From positions 496,001 through 560,000 of the forward strand of contig NZ_JAGSOA010000001.1 in the NCBI RefSeq assembly GCF_019754935.1: a stretch of 64,000 nucleotides of DNA, given 5' to 3'. The stretch comes from Corynebacterium parakroppenstedtii (GTDB lineage Bacteria; Actinomycetota; Actinomycetes; Mycobacteriales; Mycobacteriaceae). Below are positions 40,203-47,536 of the stretch, one piece after another; the first letter of the stretch is position 1; every line of letters begins with the position of its first letter. The notes below the pieces were generated by a model. The model was not told the DNA's origin, made no database searches, and saw only the letters and a list, made by a program, of their open reading frames with translations. The position numbers and the translations under genes were made by a program.

Positions 40203-40850
40203 ATGGGATTCCGGTCTACGTCCGCTAAAGAAGAAATCCTCGGACGAATCCGCAACGCAAACAAACTGGCTGGTGTGCCATCGGACCCCTACCCCATTCC
40301 ACGGGACTACAGGACCAACCGGACCCGGTCCACCGACGAACTAGTTGATCTTCTCGAAGATCGATTGGTGGATTATAAGGCCGACGTTCACATCCTGAAA
40401 GAGGCTGACCTGCCGTCCACGGTGGCTGACCTGTGCCGCGAACATGGCTTCTCCAAACTCGGAGTAGCTGAGGGCATCGACGAATCGATTTATTCCTCAG
40501 TCTCGGCGGATGTTGAGAAGGATGATCGCTCCACGGATCCACATAAGTTGGGGCGCTTTGATGCGATTATCACGGAATCTCACGTCAGTTCCGCACAGAC
40601 GGGCACGATCTACCTGGATGGGTCAGCGACGAATGGGCGACGTGCCCTGACGCTGGTCCCCGACTGCCACTTATGCATCGTGCGTGAGGAGTCGATTGTC
40701 TACGGTGTTCCTGAGGCAATTGATCGCCTCAACCCGGAGATGCCGATTACTCTTGTCTCTGGACCGTCGGCGACCTCTGATATCGAGTTGAGTCGTGTTG
40801 AAGGGGTTCACGGACCACGAACTCTGATCGTGTTGATTGTTCGGAAGTGA
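40203..40850 (+). CDS. lutC: L-lactate oxidation complex subunit LutC
   Basis: LutC (YkgG) is a LUD/DUF162-domain protein of 215 residues. It shows the usual AIITESHVSSAQTGTIYLDGSATNGRRALTLVPDCHLCIV core and the C-terminal GVHGPRTLIVLIVRK. The start lies 2 bp after lutB with GGAGGGGAAG just upstream. It completes the lutABC operon. No dedicated lactate permease gene is adjacent. Confidence 0.94.
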   Translation: MGFRSTSAKEEILGRIRNANKLAGVPSDPYPIPRDYRTNRTRSTDELVDLLEDRLVDYKADVHILKEADLPSTVADLCREHGFSKLGVAEGIDESIYSSVSADVEKDDRSTDPHKLGRFDAIITESHVSSAQTGTIYLDGSATNGRRALTLVPDCHLCIVREESIVYGVPEAIDRLNPEMPITLVSGPSATSDIELSRVEGVHGPRTLIVLIVRK

Positions 40851-41003
40851 CTGGTAGATGGGGCATTCTCGCGTGATTGCCGACGCGAGTTACCCCACGT
40901 GTTCGTACTTTCACGGCGGAGTGCTAAGGTAGTTTCGTCGTGCGGTGAACACCCCGTTATCCGTTGAATCAGTGTCAAAGGATCGTGGTGTTTTGCCAGT
41001 GAT

Positions 41004-41076
41004 GCCTCCGTAGCTCAGGGGATAGAGCGTTGGTTTCCGGTACCAAAGGTCGCAGGTTCGAATCCTGTCGGGGGCA
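41004..41076 (+). tRNA. tRNA-Arg (anticodon CCG)
   Basis: A full cloverleaf can be drawn: acceptor GCCTCCG with CGGGGGC, D arm with AGCTCAGGGGATAGAGC, anticodon stem TTGGT with ACCAA around the loop TTCCGGT, and T arm with GGTTCGAATCC. The anticodon CCG reads CGG arginine codons. CCA is not encoded. It is followed at once by a strong terminator. Confidence 0.97.
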
Positions 41077-41081
41077 CAGTA

Positions 41082-41126
41082 AAACCCCGCTTTGACCAGT
41101 ACAGATACTTGGCCAAAGCGGGGTTT
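41082..41126. terminator. Bidirectional terminator after tRNA-Arg
   Basis: AAACCCCGCTTTG (41082-41094) and CAAAGCGGGGTTT (41114-41126) form a 13-bp perfect stem with A and T runs at its ends. It can serve the tRNA gene on the plus strand and the HicB-like gene on the minus strand, which ends 10 bp away. Confidence 0.85.
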
Positions 41127-41135
41127 AGTCTTTAT

Positions 41136-41336
41136 CTAACTAGCTTGCTTGATCGTCTCTACCTCAATATCCACGTCATCTTCTTTTATTCCTGCAAGAT
41201 AAGCGATCGCTTCCCGCATTTCATCCGCGGCATCATCGAGGTTTTCCACCTGGGAAACGGCACCCACTTCTGGGCACACGAGGACCCAGACATCACTACT
41301 CGTTCCTGGTTCAGCTGTGACAGTAAAAGTAGACAT
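41136..41336 (-). CDS. HicB-like antitoxin-family protein (orphan)
   Basis: A small protein of 66 residues from the ATG at 41334-41336. It has the HicB-type partial RNase H fold pattern: beta strand VTAEPGTSSDVWVLVCPEVGAVSQV followed by a helix LDDAADEMREAIAYLAG and a last strand. Similar stand-alone proteins occur in many actinobacteria. No HicA toxin gene is seen next to it, so an antitoxin role is unproven. The frame is open for 35 further codons upstream but the conserved part starts at this ATG. Confidence 0.7.
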   Translation of the reverse strand: MSTFTVTAEPGTSSDVWVLVCPEVGAVSQVENLDDAADEMREAIAYLAGIKEDDVDIEVETIKQAS

Positions 41337-41472
41337 TATTAACCCACCGTCTTTCTTTTCCTCGGTCAAAGCCGGTATACCGCTTTCTATTGTATTGCTT
41401 TGAATCCGATAAGAATGAAAGTTATTCGGGTTACATGCCACGGAGGACAGCGTGTGGCGGGGTGTGAATCAG

Positions 41473-42801
41473 CTAAATCAGGAGTTCCCCCAAAACAAAA
41501 CCTGAAGCAACCGCCGTTGCAATAGCCACCGTGCCAGGAATAAGGAACGGGTGGTTAAACACGTATTTTCCGATCCGCGTGGTTCCCGTATCGTCCATTT
41601 CCACGGCCGCGAGAAGCGTCGGATATGTCGGCAAAATAAACAAGGAACTTACTGCTGCAAACGATGCCACAGCTATGACAGGGCTTACCCCCACCGCCAA
41701 TGCTGCGGGCATGAGAGCCTTCGTTGTAGCCGCCTGGGAGTACAACAAGGCCGCAGCAAGGAACAACACCACAGCAAGCATCCACGGGTAGTCCTTCAAC
41801 ACGTTCCCGGCTAGATCTTTAATCTGGTCCAGGTGCGCGTCGATAATGGTTGTTCCCAGCCATGCAACACCCATGACGCATATACACGCGGACATGCCCG
41901 ACTTAAACACCTGAGTCGTCAAAATTTCAGCAGCCGGTAGTCTGCACACGAGCGTAATGATCGTGGCGGTGGCCAGCATCAACGAAATGATGGCTTCATT
42001 TCTGGGCAAAGTCGGATGTGAAATTAAGCCCACTTGGTCGGAAATGAGGGTCGCGTAGACCATTACCGCAACAATTGCGATAAGGAAAATCCACACCGAA
42101 AGTTTGGAATTCTTTGTGGGGACATACGCCTTCTGACCTTGCGTCCGCTTCACTAGACCTTTAGCTAGCCGATCTTGATAAATCGGGTCATCGCTTAACT
42201 CTTTACCCAGGTGATTGGTAATGAACGCTGCAGGAAAAATAGCCAAGAAAGTGGACGGAATAACCACAGCAAGGAGCGTCAGATAGCTCACCCCATGCGG
42301 CTCCATTAGCGAGGCCATCAGGACGACCGCGGCCGAAATCGGCGACGCGGTAATCGCAATCTGAGATGCGACAACGGAAATGGATAACGGCCTGGACGGG
42401 CGGACACCACCCTCTTTCGCTACTTCGGCAATGACCGGAAGCGTCGAAAAAGCGGTATGCCCTGTACCGGCCAATAACGTCATGAAATACGTGACAATCG
42501 GGGCAAGGAATGTGACTCGCTTGGGATTCTTCCGCAAGAAACGTTCAGCAACGTGAACCAGGTAGTCCATTCCCCCGGCCAATTGCATCGCGGCAATCGC
42601 CGAAATGACAGACATAATAATGCTGATGACGTCGAACGGGATCTGTTCATGGGACACCGGGACTCCGGTCAGTCCGAGGACAAGTACCCCCAGGCCGCCG
42701 GCGAAGCCGATTGCTATTGAACCTAACCGGGCCCCCAGGACAATAGCCGCCAAGACGATCAATATCTGCAGTGCAAACAAAAATCGAGGCTTTCTACTCA
42801 C
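41473..42801 (-). CDS. anaerobic C4-dicarboxylate transporter, Dcu family
   Basis: The protein is 442 residues with about 10-12 membrane helices. It matches the DcuA/DcuB family: IAAMQLAGGMDYLVHVAERFLRKNPKRVTFLAPIVTYFMTLLAGTGHTAFSTLPVIAEVAKEGGVRPSRPLS is the classic N-terminal block. The family exchanges or takes up fumarate, malate, succinate and aspartate, often during fumarate respiration. Assignment to DcuA or DcuB is not possible by eye. The start is GTG (MSRKPRF). It stands alone. Confidence 0.92.
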   Translation of the reverse strand: MSRKPRFLFALQILIVLAAIVLGARLGSIAIGFAGGLGVLVLGLTGVPVSHEQIPFDVISIIMSVISAIAAMQLAGGMDYLVHVAERFLRKNPKRVTFLAPIVTYFMTLLAGTGHTAFSTLPVIAEVAKEGGVRPSRPLSISVVASQIAITASPISAAVVLMASLMEPHGVSYLTLLAVVIPSTFLAIFPAAFITNHLGKELSDDPIYQDRLAKGLVKRTQGQKAYVPTKNSKLSVWIFLIAIVAVMVYATLISDQVGLISHPTLPRNEAIISLMLATATIITLVCRLPAAEILTTQVFKSGMSACICVMGVAWLGTTIIDAHLDQIKDLAGNVLKDYPWMLAVVLFLAAALLYSQAATTKALMPAALAVGVSPVIAVASFAAVSSLFILPTYPTLLAAVEMDDTGTTRIGKYVFNHPFLIPGTVAIATAVASGFVLGELLI

Positions 42802-43091
42802 GCGTAAACAGGTGAATCAACGGGCGCGACCGCGTCATCATCGCCAACGTTTACAACGGGCCGTAGCCCGGAACGCTTGTGATCCGTCCACACACTAGTA
42901 CCCCCGGATTCACATCCCCAACACCCCAGGAAGAAGGCACAATTACACTGACATTCACTCTCGGCAGAGGCTCAGGCGCGTGCCGGCGCGGCTTAGGACG
43001 TACCAACACATGCCAGAAACGCGAAATTCGCCGTCGATAATCTACTTATCAACGACGAATAAGCGCTCAATCTTGCGGCTACGTGTCAGTT

Positions 43092-44891
43092 CTAGCGCGC
43101 GCTCACCTGCCCGAACCGACTTGCGATCGGAGCCAAAACGAGCGGTCGTGCCGCCATCACAGCTGCAACTGCAACAGCTAGGCCACCGACGAACCAGAGG
43201 AAGCCACCCCAGTTCGCAGAGTCATTACCAGCGAACATGTGATTCAGGTTTTCGCGGAAGCCCGTCGTGAAGACAAGGAAGACGTGAACGAAAACGAAGA
43301 AAACGAAGAAGATCATCGTCGGGTAGTGAATGTGACGGGCGACCGGGGCCGGGTACAGCTTGTTCAGGTTTTTTGCCTTCTTCGGCCACCATTCACTCAT
43401 GCGCACGCCCGAGATCGCAGCGAGCGGGGCTGCGACGAAGATCACCAGGAAGTACATGATCTGCTGCAAACTGTTGAAGTTCTCCCAACCGTGTTCCGCC
43501 GGCCACTCGAACGACGCATACTGCAATGCTGCGGATAGGGCGTTCGGGAAGACTTTCCAACTGGTCGGCACGAGGCGCGTCCAGTGACCAGTGGAGAACA
43601 AGAGCACGACGAAAACCACACCGTTGACCAGCCACAACACATCAAGTGAAGTGTGCAGCCACAAGAAAATGCTGATTTTCTTACCGCCACGTTTCGATTG
43701 CCACACGGCGGGAGGCTTTTGCTGATGACGCACTTGCAAACCAGTCCGGATAATCAGCAGCATGAAGAAGAAGTTGAGGTAATGCTGCCATCGAGCCCAC
43801 AGTGGGAAACCAGGATCCGGCTCGGGCGAAGGATCGTATTCGCCGGGATACTTGTCCACCCATCGAGAGACGGCATCCAGGCTCATCAGCCATCGGGCGC
43901 CAACAACCACGATGACGCCGAGGACAATGAGTCCAGCGGCAACGAGGCCTGCGATCTTGCCCCACTGCATCAGACTCTTTTCACCGATCATGATCGGTTC
44001 ACGCTGCTTCTTCGAGTCCTTCTTCCCGGACTTTTTGGCAGCGTCTTTGCCGGTCTTGCCTTTTCCGGCCTTGCCAGTGCCTGATTTCTTATTGCCCGGC
44101 GCTTTCGGCCCACCGGGTTTATTCGCAGCTGGAGCTTTTGCGCCCGGCTTGCCTGGTGCGCCTGCGCCCGGTTTGCTGGGTTTCCCTGGCTTCCCTGGCG
44201 CACCAGGTTTCTTAGCTCCAGGTTTACTGGGGGCACCGGGAGCGGCTGCTCCAGCCGCCGAGGGTGCCTTCGGAGCGCCTGGAGCGGACGGTGCTTTAGG
44301 TGCCCCTGGAGCGGACGGTGCCGAGGGGGCTTTCGGTGCGCCCGGGGCCTTGGGAGCTCCCCCTGCTTTGGCGGATGCCGGAGCCTTCGGAGCCCCAGGA
44401 GCACCCGGTGCAGATGGTGCAGACGGGGCTTTCGGTGCGCCCGGAGCTTTAGGCGCTCCACCCGCTTTAGCGGACGTCGGCGCTTTTGGCGCGCCTGATG
44501 CAGATGACGCTTTTGGCGCACCGGGGGCCTTCGGGGCACCGCCTGCCTTAGCAGCAGACGGAGCCTTCGCTGTCTTAGGAGCACTAGGGGCTTGTGGATC
44601 ACCATCGGACTTGGTGTCGCCAGAATCCTCCGGTGCCCTACTAGCTGGTCCTGCGCCGGGAGCTTTTGGCGCGCCTGGTGCTGCCGGAGCGCCAGGGGCT
44701 TGCGACTTAGCGCTGAGCTTCGGTTTGTCGCCCGACCCGGCGTCGTCACCCTGAGTAGTGGCGCTATCGACCTCGCGCGGCTCCACCGCCTCCGTCGTCG
44801 TGTCATCGCTGTCAGACGCGGCTGGAGCACGTTTTTTCGAGGCCTCCGATGGGGATGGGCTCCCCGGTGGGGGTGGAGGAACTGGCGACAT
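43092..44891 (-). CDS. cytochrome b561/b6-type membrane protein with Ala-Pro-Gly-Lys repeat domain
   Basis: The protein is 599 residues in two halves. Residues 1-300 are disordered: an acidic Ser/Thr segment, then Gly-Ala-Pro-Lys repeats (SAKAGGAPKAPGAPKAP), then a Lys/Gly/Pro-rich stretch. Residues about 310-599 form a membrane domain with five or so helices and histidines placed as in diheme b561-type cytochromes (RWQHYLN, WLHTSL, ARHIHYPTM, FVHVFL). It probably moves electrons across or within the membrane for a partner oxidoreductase, but none is encoded next to it. A GAGGAGAG site precedes the ATG. Confidence 0.75.
   Translation of the reverse strand: MSPVPPPPPGSPSPSEASKKRAPAASDSDDTTTEAVEPREVDSATTQGDDAGSGDKPKLSAKSQAPGAPAAPGAPKAPGAGPASRAPEDSGDTKSDGDPQAPSAPKTAKAPSAAKAGGAPKAPGAPKASSASGAPKAPTSAKAGGAPKAPGAPKAPSAPSAPGAPGAPKAPASAKAGGAPKAPGAPKAPSAPSAPGAPKAPSAPGAPKAPSAAGAAAPGAPSKPGAKKPGAPGKPGKPSKPGAGAPGKPGAKAPAANKPGGPKAPGNKKSGTGKAGKGKTGKDAAKKSGKKDSKKQREPIMIGEKSLMQWGKIAGLVAAGLIVLGVIVVVGARWLMSLDAVSRWVDKYPGEYDPSPEPDPGFPLWARWQHYLNFFFMLLIIRTGLQVRHQQKPPAVWQSKRGGKKISIFLWLHTSLDVLWLVNGVVFVVLLFSTGHWTRLVPTSWKVFPNALSAALQYASFEWPAEHGWENFNSLQQIMYFLVIFVAAPLAAISGVRMSEWWPKKAKNLNKLYPAPVARHIHYPTMIFFVFFVFVHVFLVFTTGFRENLNHMFAGNDSANWGGFLWFVGGLAVAVAAVMAARPLVLAPIASRFGQVSAR
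44259..44558 (-). repeat. Imperfect tandem repeats coding for Ala-Pro-Gly-Lys modules
   Basis: Within the cytochrome gene, a unit coding for SAKAGGAPKAPGAPKA plus a variable spacer recurs three times with a period of about 28-31 residues (roughly 84-93 bp), followed by shorter GAPKAPSAP units. The DNA repeats are conserved enough to suggest duplication and slippage. Confidence 0.8.
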
Positions 44892-45355
44892 CGTAGATCT
44901 CTCCTCATCAATTCAAGCTCGTCATTAAGTCGCGGCAATCCTGGTCCCGGTGTCCGAGTGCGACGGTTGTACCCCACCGCCGGGTTGTCCACGCTGAGAT
45001 AACCACCGATATACGGTCAGCATCTTTCGTAGATAGCCCAAGCGAGCGGACTCACAGAACCGTCACGACTGATCGTCGCGATGAAAGAATATCAACAGCT
45101 TACTGTGAACAGTGTCACTAAAGGGTGAAAAGCCACAGATCTGAAAATCACAGCTCCCCCCGCCCACCCAAGAAAGCGGTTTCGCCCAAAAGACCCACTT
45201 GTAGTGTGGCCATAAACTCGATGAACGCACAGCACATCAAATGACCTGTCTCTATACTTGATACGTAGCACTACTTGGTGTTCGGATACGACCGAATTCA
45301 TTCGGTCGCCTACCGGAAAAGCGTCGTCAATTGATTGAGATGAAAGGACACAGCA
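44892..45355. promoter_or_regulatory. Divergent region between cytochrome gene and DUF2188 gene
   Basis: This 464-bp region has no credible gene. Near the plus-strand gene there is a good -10 element TATACT (45253-45258) and a perfect 9-bp palindrome CGACCGAAT-TC-ATTCGGTCG (45289-45308) that would lie in the 5' untranslated region. The ribosome binding site AAAGGA lies 10 bp before the ATG at 45356. Confidence 0.5.
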
Positions 45356-45559
45356 ATGGCAGATACCGTTATCGAGACCTACAACGAAGATGGTGAATGG
45401 AAGAACCGTCCTCAGGGTAATGAACGTGCAACCAGCACCCACGAGACCAAAGAGGAAGCTGTCGAATACGGCCGTAAACTCGCCAAAGAACGCAAGGGCG
45501 ACCACATCATCAAGAATCTGGACGGCACTATTTCTGAGCGTCACTCTTACTCGGAATAG
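45356..45559 (+). CDS. DUF2188 small protein
   Basis: A 67-residue hydrophilic protein with the DUF2188 pattern: short strands (WKNRPQGNERATSTHETKEEAVEYGRKLAKERKGDHIIKNLDGTISERHSY), helix in the middle. Function is unknown. It has a clear promoter-like element, a palindrome in its leader and a good ribosome binding site, so it is likely well expressed and regulated on its own. Confidence 0.85.
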   Translation: MADTVIETYNEDGEWKNRPQGNERATSTHETKEEAVEYGRKLAKERKGDHIIKNLDGTISERHSYSE

Positions 45560-45621
45560 TTCGAAGCAATAAAGAACGAGCCCACGAAGAGCACACGGTT
45601 TAGAAGGCCGCGTGGCTTACT

Positions 45622-46509
45622 ATGAGCGAGTGGCGAAGCGTGTTAGCCGGTGCTCTTCTCACGGGCTCAGTTGATCACGCAACAATTTCCAGCACCACCG
45701 CTCTCCCACTGCGCGAGCATCGAGTGAATCTGATGTTTCCCAATACAACTGTTATCTCTACTACTGACCCACTTCCATCTAGTCTCCGTACCGCCCGAGA
45801 CCGAGCGCGCAGCGTTGAAATATTCACGGGAGCGGGGATGAGCGCTGATAGCGGTTTAGATACTTTCCGCGATGCAGAGACTGGTTTATGGAGTCACGTG
45901 GATCCCCAAGCGATGGCCAGTATTGATTCGTGGCGGGAGGATCCCGATCCCATGTGGGCCTGGTATCAGTGGCGGGAACAATGTGCGCGTGAAGCGCAGC
46001 CGCATGCCGGGCACAAAGCGTTGGCTCGGTGGGGTGCGCGCGATGGGGTGACGATGCACACCACCACCCAAAATATCGATGACCTGCACGAACGCGCGGG
46101 AGCAACAAATGTGGCGCACCTCCACGGCCGCCTGAACGAATATCGATGCAGCGTGTGTGGAAAGCCCGCGCCCGGTGAAGAACCCCCAGCCCACCCCGTT
46201 GAGCGGCTCGCTCCCCCTCGCTGCGTCGAGTGCGGGGGAACAGTCCGCCCTAGCGTCGTGTGGTTTGGCGAGGCCCTGCCATCCAAAGATTGGTCAGAGG
46301 CAGAAGCAGCCATGAACGACGCCGACCTGGTGGTCATCGTCGGAACGTCTGGCGTCGTTTATCCGGCAGCATCATTGCCGACGCTTGCCGCGCGCCGTGG
46401 CACCCCCATCGTGGAGGTCAGCCCGGCCGAGACTGACCTTACCCAGTTAGCTACGTGGTCGATCCGGGCGAACGCCGCCGAAGGTTTGCCCTGGCTCGTC
46501 GACCAATAG
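45622..46509 (+). CDS. NAD-dependent protein deacylase (sirtuin, CobB-like)
   Basis: Sirtuins remove acyl groups from lysines using NAD. The core begins VEIFTGAGMSADSGLDTFRD (NAD loop), continues with TTTQNIDDLHERAG and the catalytic His in VAHLHGRLNEYRC, four zinc cysteines (CSVCGK and CVECGG), and VVWFGEALP, VVIVGTSGVVYPAA. From 45622 the protein is 295 residues, with a 60-residue leader that is not part of the fold. A start at ATG 45733 would give a more typical 258 residues. Neither start has a strong ribosome binding site. Confidence 0.92.
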   Translation: MSEWRSVLAGALLTGSVDHATISSTTALPLREHRVNLMFPNTTVISTTDPLPSSLRTARDRARSVEIFTGAGMSADSGLDTFRDAETGLWSHVDPQAMASIDSWREDPDPMWAWYQWREQCAREAQPHAGHKALARWGARDGVTMHTTTQNIDDLHERAGATNVAHLHGRLNEYRCSVCGKPAPGEEPPAHPVERLAPPRCVECGGTVRPSVVWFGEALPSKDWSEAEAAMNDADLVVIVGTSGVVYPAASLPTLAARRGTPIVEVSPAETDLTQLATWSIRANAAEGLPWLVDQ

Positions 46510-46516
46510 CCTTCTT

Positions 46517-47437
46517 CTACTCCTCGAATTCACCGCAGGGATCGTGGACATTCCCCACAAGATCTTTGACTGAGTCAATGACACGGCTAGGCCGGTAGGG
46601 GAAGTCCTCAATCATGTCGTCGTCGGTAATACCGGACCGGACGAGGATTGTTTTCATACCGGCTTCCATCCCGGCCTTGATGTCGGTATCCATGCGATCG
46701 CCCACCATGATGGTGTTCTCGGAGTGGACACCGATACGGCGAAGGGCCGACCTCATCATCATCGGATTCGGCTTACCGACGTAATAGGGTTCCTTCAACG
46801 ATGCCGTCTGAATCAGAGACGCGACAGCACCGGTAGCGGGCAGCACCCCTTCCGGCGATGGCCCCGTGATATCAGGGTTAGTACAAATAAACTTTGCACC
46901 TCGGCGGATGAGCCGAATCGCTGTCGTAATGGCCTCAAAGGAATACGTGCGGGTTTCCCCAAGCACAACGTATTCGGGATCCGAGTCAGTCAGAATCCAC
47001 CCTATTTCGTGAAGCGCAGTGGTTAATCCGGATTCACCGACGACGTATGCCGTCGAGACTTCTTTCTGGCTAGCGAGAAAAGCTGCCGTGGCTTTGGCCG
47101 ATGTCCAGATACGCTCGGCGGGAATATCGATCCCCGTTCGCTCTAAACGAGCCGAGAGATCGCGCGGGGTATAGATCGAATTGTTGGTGAGCACCATATA
47201 TTCGACGTCATTTTCGCGGAGCTCGTTAAGGAACTCATCCGCACCGGGAATGATCTCGCCTTCTTTGACCAAAACGCCATCCATATCTGTGAGGAAAGAG
47301 ATGGGGTCATCGCGCTGAGGCGGAGTATTGAGAACATCGGTGACAGGCACGCGTGGCTTTTCGCCTTGATCGACGCTACTGGAGGTCACGCTTTCTGCTT
47401 CTCGCGCATTTTCCGCATTTTTCTTGTCGTCTGACAT
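46517..47437 (-). CDS. HAD-superfamily IIA phosphatase (NagD-like)
   Basis: The protein is 306 residues from ATG 47435-47437. HAD motif I is FLTDMDGVLVKEG (DMDG), motif II MVLTNNS, motif III region KPNPMMM, and motif IV GDRMDTDIKAGMEAGMKTILV. Class IIA members dephosphorylate small sugar or nucleotide phosphates; the substrate is not predictable. About 45 disordered residues precede the domain (DDKKNAENAREAES). It lies 99 bp downstream of the SMC-like gene on the same strand. Confidence 0.9.
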   Translation of the reverse strand: MSDDKKNAENAREAESVTSSSVDQGEKPRVPVTDVLNTPPQRDDPISFLTDMDGVLVKEGEIIPGADEFLNELRENDVEYMVLTNNSIYTPRDLSARLERTGIDIPAERIWTSAKATAAFLASQKEVSTAYVVGESGLTTALHEIGWILTDSDPEYVVLGETRTYSFEAITTAIRLIRRGAKFICTNPDITGPSPEGVLPATGAVASLIQTASLKEPYYVGKPNPMMMRSALRRIGVHSENTIMVGDRMDTDIKAGMEAGMKTILVRSGITDDDMIEDFPYRPSRVIDSVKDLVGNVHDPCGEFEE

Positions 47438-47536
47438 GTTGTCTATTCTCGTCCTTTCAGCTATTGATCCACAATGTAGAACGCGGTGGGATAGCGCCAA
47501 CAGCGCTCAGTTCCAGAAATCAATCGGTTCCGATGA

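Noticed and set aside
41136..41473. Complete HicAB toxin-antitoxin pair
   Set aside because: The 136 bp upstream of the HicB-like gene has no room for a HicA toxin, and downstream is the tRNA terminator.
44259..44558. Repeat array resembling a CRISPR by spacing
   Set aside because: The repeats are coding, imperfect and in frame, with no unique spacers and no cas genes nearby.
43852..44754. Plus-strand frame coding a Gly/Ala/Pro/Phe repeat protein
   Set aside because: It mirrors the Ala-Pro-Gly-Lys repeats of the cytochrome gene, which has a good ribosome binding site and a real membrane domain on the minus strand.
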